Position numbers and translations under genes: made by a program
Shown here: positions 42,205 to 50,122 of the stretch, in pieces
How the letters are laid out: every line of letters begins with the position of its first letter
How positions within the stretch are numbered: position 1 is the first letter of the stretch
NCBI RefSeq assembly: GCF_007751035.1
Contig: NZ_CP036433.1
Coordinates: forward strand, 2,709,001-2,773,000
DNA: 64,000 nt
Direction: 5' to 3'
Source of the DNA: Lignipirellula cremea
GTDB taxonomy: Bacteria; Planctomycetota; Planctomycetia; Pirellulales; Pirellulaceae
The notes under the pieces: model-generated
What the model was told of the DNA's origin: nothing
Databases searched by the model: none
Seen by the model: the letters and a program-made list of their open reading frames with translations, nothing else

Positions 42205-42761
42205 CCTTTGGCCTCGACAGGAGTAACCACTTCCAGCAGTTCCACGGCAGGAATTCCGTTGCAGTAAATAAAGGCGGTGCGTCCGTAACAGTGGGTTACC
42301 GTGGGGGGCAAAGCAAGCAGGCTGCGCAGTTCTTCGCCCGGTTCGATTTCCCAGAGCGAGAGCAGCATGACCTCGCGGAGGACGTCGTGCTCAATCAAAA
42401 CCCTGCCCAGCGGTGTTTGCTGGCTTTCAATCTCCTCGCGGACTTCGTCAGGCAGAAAGCTGAAATTCAGCCGGACCAGCCCATATTGCACCACGGCGCC
42501 ATCGGTTTTTCGCTGCAACAGTATCTTACGCGCATAGTGCGTTCTGGTAATCTGCGTTTCCAGAACTTTGACATCGACCGCGCTCTGGTGGAACGATTCG
42601 ACCGTGACCGTCATGTGCTCTTCGTGATCGAGCAGACGGCTTTCCGCCGGGGGCAACTCGCCGGACTCGACTTCGCGAAACTCCCCCAGCTGGGAAGCAG
42701 ACGGATAGAACAGGCGGACCAGCGCATCCAAGGCTGGCGTCGTGCGGCGCGTGGTGCTCAC
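42201..42761 (-). CDS. Chorismate pyruvate-lyase-like (UbiC/DUF98-type) protein
   Basis: A 186-residue protein with UbiC-like landmarks: SRLLDHEEHMTVTVE, the strand with basic residues THYARKILLQ, QYGLVRLNFSFLP, TPLGRVLIEHDVLREVML, HCYGRTAFIYCNGIPAVEL and a final Glu strand (ELLEVVTP). UbiC enzymes release pyruvate from chorismate to leave 4-hydroxybenzoate, an acceptor for prenylation. Whether this relative keeps that activity is not settled by sequence alone. The start appears to be GTG (42761). It sits 59 bases after the polyprenyl synthetase gene and overlaps the flavoprotein gene by 4 bases, which strongly suggests a shared pathway. Confidence 0.7.
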   Translation of the reverse strand: MSTTRRTTPALDALVRLFYPSASQLGEFREVESGELPPAESRLLDHEEHMTVTVESFHQSAVDVKVLETQITRTHYARKILLQRKTDGAVVQYGLVRLNFSFLPDEVREEIESQQTPLGRVLIEHDVLREVMLLSLWEIEPGEELRSLLALPPTVTHCYGRTAFIYCNGIPAVELLEVVTPVEAKG

Positions 42762-42820
42762 GGTTGTCGGTCCCGTTAAAAGGATGGATTGTGTCGCGAG
42801 GGGGGCGGCAGGCGGGCGTT

Positions 42821-44713
42821 TTACTTCAGCAGCACGCTGGCGTTGCCAAAGGAGGGGGTGATCTCAATCGTAGGGGCGACCTCTTCGCCGCGTTCCAGCA
42901 CCGTGTCGATCAGGTAATACATCAGCCGACGGAGTTCTTCCGGCTCCATCTCGTCGGCGATCGCTTCGGCCCGTTGCTGGTGCTTGTCGACCAGGCGGTG
43001 GGCTTTTTCAAAAACGTCGGCTTCCTGGTACAGCCGACGGACCTGTTCCACGCGCCAGTGCGGGTTACGGGTTTCATCCGAGATGAGGGATTCCAGCTCC
43101 TGCTGCTTTTCGGTCGACAGACCTTCCAGAGCCAGGGCCCACAAAATGGTGGGCCGCCCGCCAAGGATATCGCCGCCGGCCGCCAGCTTGTTGTCGCTGT
43201 CCCCTTGCCAGTCTTTCAGGTCGTTCAAAATCTGGAAAGCAACGCCCAGGTTGCGGGCGAACTTGCGAATGGGATCCGCAAAGGCGGTCGTCTCCCCGGC
43301 CATCCGCGCGCCGCAGAAGAATGCGGCCTCAAACGCGGGGGACGTTTTCAGGGCGTAAATCTTCAGGGCGTCAATCGGGGCCAGGCGTTTGTTGCGGGAG
43401 TCGCGCCACAGCAGTTCGGCGCCTTGCCCTTCGGAAAGTCGCATGTGCGAATCGGCCAGGCAGTCGAGGATATCGGCGACCACGTCGCCGCCGACCGCTG
43501 CGGCCTCGCGACTGACCAGGCGGTAGCCCAGGCCAATCAGATAGTCGCCCACGTTAATGGCCGTGGCGACGCCGTACTGGCGATGCAGGGTCTCGGCCCC
43601 GTACCGGTAGGCGTCGTTATCTTCGATGTCGTCGTGAACGAGCGAGGCCTTGTGGAAGGTTTCGATCGACAGGGCGGCCCGTTTGACGGCGTCCGGGAAG
43701 GCGGCGATCTGGGCGGCTCCGTCAGCCGAGGCGCCGCGGCCGCCGGTCAGGGCGTCGTACACCGCCAGCGTGATGAACGGCCGCGAGTGCTTCCCGCCTT
43801 TGGCGAGGAAGTCATAGGCGACCGCCTCGGTGCCGGCGATCGGATCAATGCCGCCGATGCCCTGGCCGTTGACTTCGGCCAGCCGTTTGCCGCCGCGGGC
43901 TCGCGGGGCCAGGCGATCGAGTTCATCGGGGTGGAACATGTTGGCGGCCGCCCGCATCAGGTGCAGATAGGACTGCGTGGCGACGGCGGATTCGGCCGGC
44001 TGCACGTTGATCATTTCGTGCACCCAGTCTTCATCGACGCTGGTGTTGCGGCAATCGCTGGAGAGCAGCGGCACGGCCATGCAGGGAATGCCGGCCAGCA
44101 AGATTTTATCGATTGCTTTTTCCAGCACGTTCAGGCAGGCCACGCCGCAGATGGCGTCGACATAGCCGCTGATGATGATCTTCAGCACGATGGGCGTGCC
44201 TTCGGCGACCAGCACCTTGTAGCCCATTTCTTCAGCGGCGGTGCGGAAGTCGGCAATGCTGCAGGCGCCGCACGTTTTGCAATCGAGGCCAAACTGATCG
44301 TAATCGGCAGGGCAGCCTTCGGCGTGTTTCAGGCAGTGGGGCAGCAGGAACAACCGGCGTTCGGGCGGCACGGCGGCGACCTGGTCCTGCCAGAAGGCAG
44401 TGGCCAGCATCACCATGGTCCAGCCGACATAGCTTTCCGGCTGGGCCAGTTCGGCCAGAATGCCACGCGCGGTGGATTCCATTTCTTCCTTGGAAAGGGG
44501 GCGGGCTTTGCCGACCTTTTCAATGGCTTTGTAGCATTGGGCGCGGATCTCCTCGCGCAGCGCTTTGGTCGCTGGCGCTTTTTTCAGGTGCGATGTCTGG
44601 CGGCGTTTTGACTTCCGTTTCTCACTACGCGACAAAGGCTGACCTGCGGAGGAGTCGTCGTTGCTGGTCGGGGGAGTCACCGGTGCGGTAGACAAGTTGG
44701 CGTCCTCGGGCAT
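42821..44713 (-). CDS. DUF116-polyprenyl synthetase fusion
   Basis: The 630-residue protein joins two domains. Residues about 85-240 match DUF116: LLPHCLKHAEGC, LDCKTCGACSIADF, AICGVACLNVLEKA and LSSDCRNTSVDEDWV, with cysteines 127, 134, 145, 148, 151, 189, 193, 211 and 221 that could bind a metal or cluster. Residues about 285-630 are a trans-type polyprenyl synthetase with GGKHSRPF, the first Asp-rich motif DDIED (361-365) and a second motif NDLKD (497-501), where Asn replaces the usual first Asp. The N-terminal 45 residues are basic and low in complexity. Chain length cannot be read reliably. It lies between the terpene cyclase (74 bases) and the UbiC-like gene (59 bases) in one operon. 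Confidence 0.88.
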   Translation of the reverse strand: MPEDANLSTAPVTPPTSNDDSSAGQPLSRSEKRKSKRRQTSHLKKAPATKALREEIRAQCYKAIEKVGKARPLSKEEMESTARGILAELAQPESYVGWTMVMLATAFWQDQVAAVPPERRLFLLPHCLKHAEGCPADYDQFGLDCKTCGACSIADFRTAAEEMGYKVLVAEGTPIVLKIIISGYVDAICGVACLNVLEKAIDKILLAGIPCMAVPLLSSDCRNTSVDEDWVHEMINVQPAESAVATQSYLHLMRAAANMFHPDELDRLAPRARGGKRLAEVNGQGIGGIDPIAGTEAVAYDFLAKGGKHSRPFITLAVYDALTGGRGASADGAAQIAAFPDAVKRAALSIETFHKASLVHDDIEDNDAYRYGAETLHRQYGVATAINVGDYLIGLGYRLVSREAAAVGGDVVADILDCLADSHMRLSEGQGAELLWRDSRNKRLAPIDALKIYALKTSPAFEAAFFCGARMAGETTAFADPIRKFARNLGVAFQILNDLKDWQGDSDNKLAAGGDILGGRPTILWALALEGLSTEKQQELESLISDETRNPHWRVEQVRRLYQEADVFEKAHRLVDKHQQRAEAIADEMEPEELRRLMYYLIDTVLERGEEVAPTIEITPSFGNASVLLK

Positions 44714-44787
44714 GGCGTACGAAGTGGAAGCTGCCCGGCGTCAGGTGCTCGTGGGAAGAGCAGCAGAGCGGGCACGGCGACCGAACC

Positions 44788-46701
44788 TCAGGGGTTCGGC
44801 CAGCGGCTGGCGGATTGGAGGGAGGATGTGTTGGCGGGGGCGATCTTCCCCAGTGCTACTGCGGCGCGCCCCAGCGCAGAGACTGTAAAGATTATGGGGT
44901 AGAGCTTCTCATAATACCACAGCTTGGCGAAGTAAAAACCAATTGGCGAGGTTTCCCGGTGCCGATTTTCCTCAACCGCCGCGATCAACCAGTCAAGCCC
45001 TTTATTCAGCGCAGGACGCGCAGGCGATGGTTCCGGCGCCGCCAGCAAGGCCTCCACCGCCAGCGCCGTTTCTTCCACGGAACTGACGACAGTTGGCTTG
45101 CCGCTGGGGCGTTTCTTTGGGCCGCCGCCCCAGCCACCGTCGCTGTTTTGCTGATCGACCAGCCATTTTAAACCCCGCTCGGCCGACAAGGTTCCGATTT
45201 TGTTCCAGTCCCGATAGGCCGCCAGCACCTTGGCGGTGCCGTAAACCGGGTTCTCTTCGTCGGGGTGATCCTGGTTGCCAAACCACAGCGGAATCCAGTG
45301 GCCGTCGGGGCGCTGCGCCCGCTCCAGGTGCGCAAACCCTTTGCGGACAGCGTTTTCCAGCGCCGGACTGGGAAAGTCCGTATCCCAGGCTGCCAGCGCC
45401 CGGAGCACATGCGCCGTCAAGTCGGCGCCGCTGCGGTCAAAGGGCAGGTTCCCCCAGCCGCGACAGAAAGTGGGCCAGCCGCCGTCGCGGTTCTGCAGGT
45501 GCAGCAGCCACGTAACGCCGGCTTTGGCCGCCTTTTTGACGTTCGGCAAATATTTCGGCTGAAAACCGGGCGAGTTCCGCCAGGCATGCAGCGCGAGCAG
45601 AGCGCCCGGCGTGTCGTCGGAATCAGGGACGCTGCCGGTCAGATCGGTCCAGCCCCAGCCGCCCGGCTCGGCGCCGGTGAAGGGATGCTCCTCCTGGTAC
45701 TGGCAGCCCAGCACCCAGTCGAAACATTCGTACTGGGAAATATCTTCGCCGCCGCCTGCCAGGGCATTGAGGGACAGTGTGGTGTTCCAGGTCGCCAGGT
45801 TGGCATCGATCGGCCAGCTGCCGTCAGGCAGCACGGACCGCAGCAGGAATTCGACTCCCAGTTCCGTCACCGGATGGTTGATCCGGCCCATGCTGGCCAG
45901 ACTCATCACCACAAAGCTGGTCAGGGGGGTTGCTTCCAGGAACCCGCCGCTGGCAGGTTGCATGCGAGTCAGCACCCTCAGGCTGGGCTCGATGGCCATT
46001 CGCCGCAGCCAGCGCAGGGGCGGAAACCACGGCGGCTTGTGATGAAAGCGGGTCTGGCCGATCGCGACGAGCGCCGGGATGGCATAGCTGACGACGGGCA
46101 ACTGCAGGAAGCGATACCACTTTTGCGGCACGCAGGCCGCTTCAAACGGCAGCGGCGAGACTTTGCTCCACGGGACGACTCCGGCCAGGGCGCAGTTTGT
46201 CAAAATGGGAACGGCGAACGTTTTGTCCCGCCCATAGCGTTTGCGCAGCCCGGCGATTCCGCCGGCTTTTTTAATGTAGGCTTCGGCCCGTTCGAGCATA
46301 TCGCCGCGGCCGGCCGGATGCGCAGTCAAGTGGAACGCGGCGACGACCAGCATGGTGGTGGCGATATTGGAATAGCTTTTGTCAGTATCGCCCCAGCCGC
46401 CGTCCTCGTTCTGGTGACTGGCCAGCCAGTGCAAACCACGGACGATCAGTTCGCTCAGCTGCGATTCCGACGCCTCGTCGGCGAACCGCCCGGTGTCGGT
46501 GTTGGTGGGGTGGCCCCGCTGCACAATGGCAAGCGCACTGATAGCGGTGGCGGTCGACAAGGCCGAAGCGGCCAGTTCGCCCACCCAATGCCCGGCGGCA
46601 ACCCTTTCTGAAAGCAGGTCGTCGCGTGATTTCTGGTAGGCGGCTAGGAGTGGATCATGTTGCATGGCAACGGATAACTCTAACTGGATCACGGTCGACA
46701 T
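44788..46701 (-). CDS. Class II terpene cyclase, squalene-hopene cyclase family
   Basis: The 637-residue protein has the double alpha/alpha-barrel of squalene-hopene cyclases, with QW-type repeats (HQNEDGGWGD, VLPDGSWPI, LQNRDGGWPTFCRGWG, AQRPDGHWIPLWFG, QQNSDGGWGGG). The protonating motif is DSDD at 360-363 (SVPDSDDTPGALLAL), close to the position in characterised enzymes. The C-terminal segment GFYFAKLWYYEKLYP differs from the usual FYLNYHLYR-type sequence, so the substrate may not be plain squalene. The start is uncertain: ATG 46701 or ATG 46665 (MQHDPLLAAY), neither with a strong ribosome site. It is the first gene of a five-gene operon and is divergent from the flagellar cluster. Confidence 0.85.
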   Translation of the reverse strand: MSTVIQLELSVAMQHDPLLAAYQKSRDDLLSERVAAGHWVGELAASALSTATAISALAIVQRGHPTNTDTGRFADEASESQLSELIVRGLHWLASHQNEDGGWGDTDKSYSNIATTMLVVAAFHLTAHPAGRGDMLERAEAYIKKAGGIAGLRKRYGRDKTFAVPILTNCALAGVVPWSKVSPLPFEAACVPQKWYRFLQLPVVSYAIPALVAIGQTRFHHKPPWFPPLRWLRRMAIEPSLRVLTRMQPASGGFLEATPLTSFVVMSLASMGRINHPVTELGVEFLLRSVLPDGSWPIDANLATWNTTLSLNALAGGGEDISQYECFDWVLGCQYQEEHPFTGAEPGGWGWTDLTGSVPDSDDTPGALLALHAWRNSPGFQPKYLPNVKKAAKAGVTWLLHLQNRDGGWPTFCRGWGNLPFDRSGADLTAHVLRALAAWDTDFPSPALENAVRKGFAHLERAQRPDGHWIPLWFGNQDHPDEENPVYGTAKVLAAYRDWNKIGTLSAERGLKWLVDQQNSDGGWGGGPKKRPSGKPTVVSSVEETALAVEALLAAPEPSPARPALNKGLDWLIAAVEENRHRETSPIGFYFAKLWYYEKLYPIIFTVSALGRAAVALGKIAPANTSSLQSASRWPNP

Positions 46702-47048
46702 GCAGCAATGAAACTGTAAATATTCTCCTCGTCCCTGCGGCCGGGTGTCATGATTCCCGCCAGGATAACCCCGCCCGGAACGCCCGCCAGGCGGCGCCGC
46801 TGATCGTTTCGCCGAGCCGATCCGACATAACGGCCGAATCGGCGGATCCGGCGATTCCAGCCGATGACCGGCCGATTCGGCGCGTTCGGGGGAACTCGCC
46901 GGCCGCATTCGCCGTACTTTGTCTTTTCGCGTAATTCACTCAAGACAAATGACTTGCGACACTTTCTTTCCGCCCATTCTTATTTACAACTGCTTTGGCG
47001 CGGCGATTGCATGGATCACAGGAAACCTTTTCCCACGAGATGCGATCC
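46702..47048. other. Divergent control region between the isoprenoid operon and the flagellar cluster
   Basis: This 347-base spacer includes an 11-bp inverted pair (GCCGAATCGGC at 46833-46843, GCCGATTCGGC at 46871-46881) in a stretch rich in GCCGA-type words. It also has a sigma-54-type promoter near the flgF start. The promoter of the cyclase operon is not obvious. Confidence 0.6.
46995..47011 (+). promoter_or_regulatory. Candidate sigma-54 promoter upstream of flgF
   Basis: TTGGCGCGGCGATTGCA matches the -24/-12 consensus TTGGCACG-N4-TTGCA with a single difference, and the invariant GG (46997-46998) and GC (47009-47010) have the exact 10-base spacing. Transcription would begin about 27 bases before the flgF ATG. 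Confidence 0.6.
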
Positions 47049-47807
47049 ATGCCTTACGGACTCTACCTATCTGCCGCCGGCGCCGACCTGCAGAGTCAGC
47101 GGATGCAGGTAATTTCGAATAACCTGGCGAACGTGGACACGCCCGGCTTCAAACGCGATTTCGCGTTGCCCGAAGCCCGTTACACGGAAGCGATCGAACG
47201 CGGCATCGCCGACCCGGGTGAAGGCTCTTTGAATGATGTCAGCGGCGGTGTTTCGCTGGGCGAAACGGTCACAGATTTCAGCCGCGGCGTTTACAAGCCG
47301 ACGGGCATCAACACCGACTTCGCCCTGGACGACGACGGCAAGGGCTTTTTTGCGGTGGAACGCGACGGCGAAGAATATCTGACTCGGGCCGGCAACTTCC
47401 GCTTTGATAACCAGGGACGTTTGAAAACACAGGATGGCTACCCGGTGCTCAGCATCGGCGGCGAAGTCGTGCAGATTGATCCGACGGGACCGGCTCCCAT
47501 TCTTCACCACGACGGCTTGCTGTCGCAGGGCGGAGAGTCGATCCCGCTGGCCATTCGTCGGCCCAAGTCGCTGGGGGATCTGGTCAAAGCCGGCGCCACC
47601 ATGTTCCGCCAGCTGGCGGAATCGGAAGACGCCGCCCCGGAACATCGCCAGGTGCGGCAGGGCACGCTGGAAATGTCGTCGGTCAAGCCGATCGACGCCA
47701 CCGTAGAAATGATCGAAACCTCGCGGGTCTACGAAGCCAACATTCGCATGATCCAGCACCAGGACGGCATGCTCGGTTCGCTCGTCGGCCGGCTGCTCCG
47801 CGTGTAA
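47049..47807 (+). CDS. flgF: Flagellar basal-body rod protein FlgF
   Basis: A 252-residue rod/hook-family protein: N-terminal YGLYLSAAGADLQSQRMQVISNNLANVDTPGFKRD-type motif (seen in parts at residues 3-37), middle domain with FFAVERDGEEYLTRAGNF, and the C-terminal helix SSVKPIDATVEMIETSRVYEANIRMIQ. It is the first rod gene of the cluster and lies directly before flgG, the usual FlgF-FlgG order. It is expected to form the proximal rod. ATG 47049 begins the conserved helix. A candidate sigma-54 promoter lies just upstream. Confidence 0.88.
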   Translation: MPYGLYLSAAGADLQSQRMQVISNNLANVDTPGFKRDFALPEARYTEAIERGIADPGEGSLNDVSGGVSLGETVTDFSRGVYKPTGINTDFALDDDGKGFFAVERDGEEYLTRAGNFRFDNQGRLKTQDGYPVLSIGGEVVQIDPTGPAPILHHDGLLSQGGESIPLAIRRPKSLGDLVKAGATMFRQLAESEDAAPEHRQVRQGTLEMSSVKPIDATVEMIETSRVYEANIRMIQHQDGMLGSLVGRLLRV

Positions 47808-47886
47808 AGTCCAACAAGTTGTTCCGGGGCAGTTCCGGCGAGCGTCAATAAAGAATCATTGAGTTCAACGTTGCAGGGATGCAGTT

Positions 47887-48687
47887 ATGACAGTGCAGAG
47901 CCTTTATACCGCCGCCACCGGCATGCAGTCGCTGGAAACCAAGCTTGATGTCATCGCCAATAACCTGGCGAACATCAATACGACCGCGTTCAAAAAAGGC
48001 CGCGCCAACTTCGAAGATAACTTCTATCGCCACGAAGTCCTGCCGGGTTCCGAAGACCAGCAGGGCGGACGCACCGCGGTCGGCGTTTCTGTCGGCCTGG
48101 GCGCCCGCGTGCAGAGCATCCAGGCGAACTTCCAGCAGGGAGCCTTCCAGCAGACGAACCGCGAGCTGGACGTCGCCATTGAAGGCCCCGGTTTTCTGCA
48201 GGTGGTCGACAACAACGGCGAAACAGTCTTTACCCGGGCCGGCAACCTGTCGATCGACGCCCAGGGCCGTCTGGTTGTCGGTTCCGCCGGCATCGGCCGC
48301 GTGGTGCAGCCGACCATCACCATCCCTAACGATTCAGTCGCCATCCAGATTGGCACCTCGGGCGTGGTCAATGTACAGCAGCAAGGGCAGACCGATTTGA
48401 CGCAGGTCGGGCAGCTGCAGCTGGCGACCTTCCAGAACCCGGAAGGTTTGCTGCGGCTGGGCGATAACATGTTCGCCCAGACCCAGGCGTCGGCCGCTCC
48501 GGTGACTGGCAACCCGGGTTCGGTCGGTCTGGGCCTGTTGCGACAGAACGCCCTGGAAGCCTCCAATGTGGAGCCGGTCCAGGAGTTGATCGACCTGATC
48601 ACCACGCAACGCTCCTTTGAATTGAACTCGCAGGCGATCCAGGCCGGCGACCAGGTGCTGCAGCTCATCGCCAATCTTCGCCGGTAA
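47887..48687 (+). CDS. flgG: Flagellar distal rod protein FlgG
   Basis: At 266 residues it has typical FlgG length, with the N-terminal helix LYTAATGMQSLETKLDVIANNLANINT, the middle domain FLQVVDNNGETVFTRAGNLS, and the C-terminus LEASNVEPVQELIDLITTQRSFELNS followed by DQVLQLIANLRR. It builds the distal rod that passes through the L and P rings encoded downstream. AGGGATG lies shortly before the ATG. The 79-base spacing after flgF is compatible with one transcript. Confidence 0.93.
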   Translation: MTVQSLYTAATGMQSLETKLDVIANNLANINTTAFKKGRANFEDNFYRHEVLPGSEDQQGGRTAVGVSVGLGARVQSIQANFQQGAFQQTNRELDVAIEGPGFLQVVDNNGETVFTRAGNLSIDAQGRLVVGSAGIGRVVQPTITIPNDSVAIQIGTSGVVNVQQQGQTDLTQVGQLQLATFQNPEGLLRLGDNMFAQTQASAAPVTGNPGSVGLGLLRQNALEASNVEPVQELIDLITTQRSFELNSQAIQAGDQVLQLIANLRR

Positions 48688-48770
48688 ACGGTCGTTCTGA
48701 TCGGACCGGCCAGATGGACCGGAGAGCCTGTCGCCTGGGATTTCTGCTTCGCCGCTTTGGGGATGTCTTG

Positions 48771-50051
48771 ATGATGCGTTTGAAAATCGCCATGTTTCTG
48801 CTGACCATCAGCCTGTCGCATTTGAGTGCGGAGGCGTCGGAGGTGCATCTGCAGTCGCATGCCCAGCCGGCCCGGCCGCTGGTGGTCCTCGGCGACATTG
48901 CGAAGATCTACGACGTTGACCCGGCGAACGCCGCGAAGCTGGCCGCTATCGAACTTTTCCCCGCACCGTCGCGACCGACCGCCTTTCGTATTCGCGAACT
49001 GCAGGATCTGCTCTCGCTGCGCGGTTGCGACATGAGCAAGTGTCGTTTCGAAGGAGCGAGCGTGATTCTGGTGCAGCCGTACCAGGCCGGCCAGTCGACC
49101 GCCGCCTCGGATCAGAACGCTTTCGCCCGGCAGCGTGTGTCGGCACGGCAGGCCGATTCGTCGTCGCTCGTTCGCCAGATCGCCTGGCCGGAAGTTTCCG
49201 CTGCGGACAACGCTCGTAAATCGCCTGTCCAGCAAGCCTCGGCCTCGCAGCACATGGCCTCGCAGCACATGGCGACGCAGTCGCCCGCCGCCCAGTCGGC
49301 CGCCTATACGGCGCCGGTCGCAAGGGCCAGCAGCAACCGCGAACAGCCGCAGTATGACCTTCGCGCCCAAGTGTGGGACCGGGTCGAAGCCGCCATCGTG
49401 CAGCATCTGCAGGAAACGGCCGATCCCGACGCCGCCTGGCAGGTCGTGATCGACGGCGTGCTGCGCCAGCAGTTTGTGCTGGAGTCGGCTTCGCAACTGC
49501 AGGCGATCGGCGGATCCGAGCCCTGGACCGGCAAGCAGCAGTTCACCCTGCTGGTCGACGGCGGCCAGATCCCGCAGCATCGCCTGTTGATTACCGCCAA
49601 CGTGCAGCGGCCGACCGCCCTGGCCGTAGCGGTCAACACGACCGTGACTCGCGGAGAGATCCTGCGGGCCGATCAACTGATCCTCGCCCAGGTGCAGGAC
49701 AACCGGACGGGCCGCAAGGTGTTGCACAATCTGGAAGACGTCGTCGGGAAAGAACTGCTGCGAACGCTCAACGCAGGCGACTTTATCGAACCCCAGGCTG
49801 TGCGGTCGCCGCTGCTGGTCAAGCGGAACCAGGTCATCACCGTGATCGCGATCAACGGCGGCGTTCGCGTCCGCACGCAGGTCCGCTCGCTCGACGAAGG
49901 CGCAATGGGCGAACTGGTTTCGGTCCAAACGCTGGATCGGAAACAGAATTTCACCGCACAGGTCAGCGGTCACGATCAGGCCGAGATCCACCTGAACTCG
50001 ACCGGCTCCGCGACGCCTGTCGCCCGGGCGTCCCTGACGGATCGCAAGTAA
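48771..50051 (+). CDS. flgA: P-ring assembly chaperone FlgA (extended)
   Basis: The 426-residue protein starts with a signal peptide (RLKIAMFLLTISLSHLSA). The C-terminal half holds the SAF/FlgA module: TVTRGEILRADQLILAQVQ, a two-residue hinge, LRTLNAGDFIEPQAVRSPLLVKRNQVITV and VRTQVRSLDEGAMGELVSVQ. FlgA acts in the periplasm to help FlgI form the P ring. Typical FlgA proteins are roughly 140-240 residues, so this one is long because of an extended N-terminal half with a Gln/Ser/Ala-rich insert that contains QHMASQHMATQ. GGGGAT lies 6 bases before the first of two adjacent ATGs. Confidence 0.88.
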   Translation: MMRLKIAMFLLTISLSHLSAEASEVHLQSHAQPARPLVVLGDIAKIYDVDPANAAKLAAIELFPAPSRPTAFRIRELQDLLSLRGCDMSKCRFEGASVILVQPYQAGQSTAASDQNAFARQRVSARQADSSSLVRQIAWPEVSAADNARKSPVQQASASQHMASQHMATQSPAAQSAAYTAPVARASSNREQPQYDLRAQVWDRVEAAIVQHLQETADPDAAWQVVIDGVLRQQFVLESASQLQAIGGSEPWTGKQQFTLLVDGGQIPQHRLLITANVQRPTALAVAVNTTVTRGEILRADQLILAQVQDNRTGRKVLHNLEDVVGKELLRTLNAGDFIEPQAVRSPLLVKRNQVITVIAINGGVRVRTQVRSLDEGAMGELVSVQTLDRKQNFTAQVSGHDQAEIHLNSTGSATPVARASLTDRK

Positions 50052-50122
50052 CGCACGGCTTTCTTTCGATGGCTGTTTTGTCTTATCACTCTCGCTTCCT
50101 TTCGAATCCCTGGTGCGACCCG

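Noticed and set aside
42764-44611. Long open frame (615 codons) on the + strand opposite the DUF116-prenyl synthase gene
   Set aside because: It has no domain pattern, while the minus strand encodes intact catalytic motifs and fits the operon.
46708-46908. N-terminal extension of the terpene cyclase frame
   Set aside because: The first 69 codons are Arg/Pro/Gly-rich, lie in the divergent control region and do not resemble any cyclase N-terminus.
48024-49991. Long open frame (655 codons) on the - strand opposite flgG and flgA
   Set aside because: It spans two flagellar genes and their spacer without any motif.
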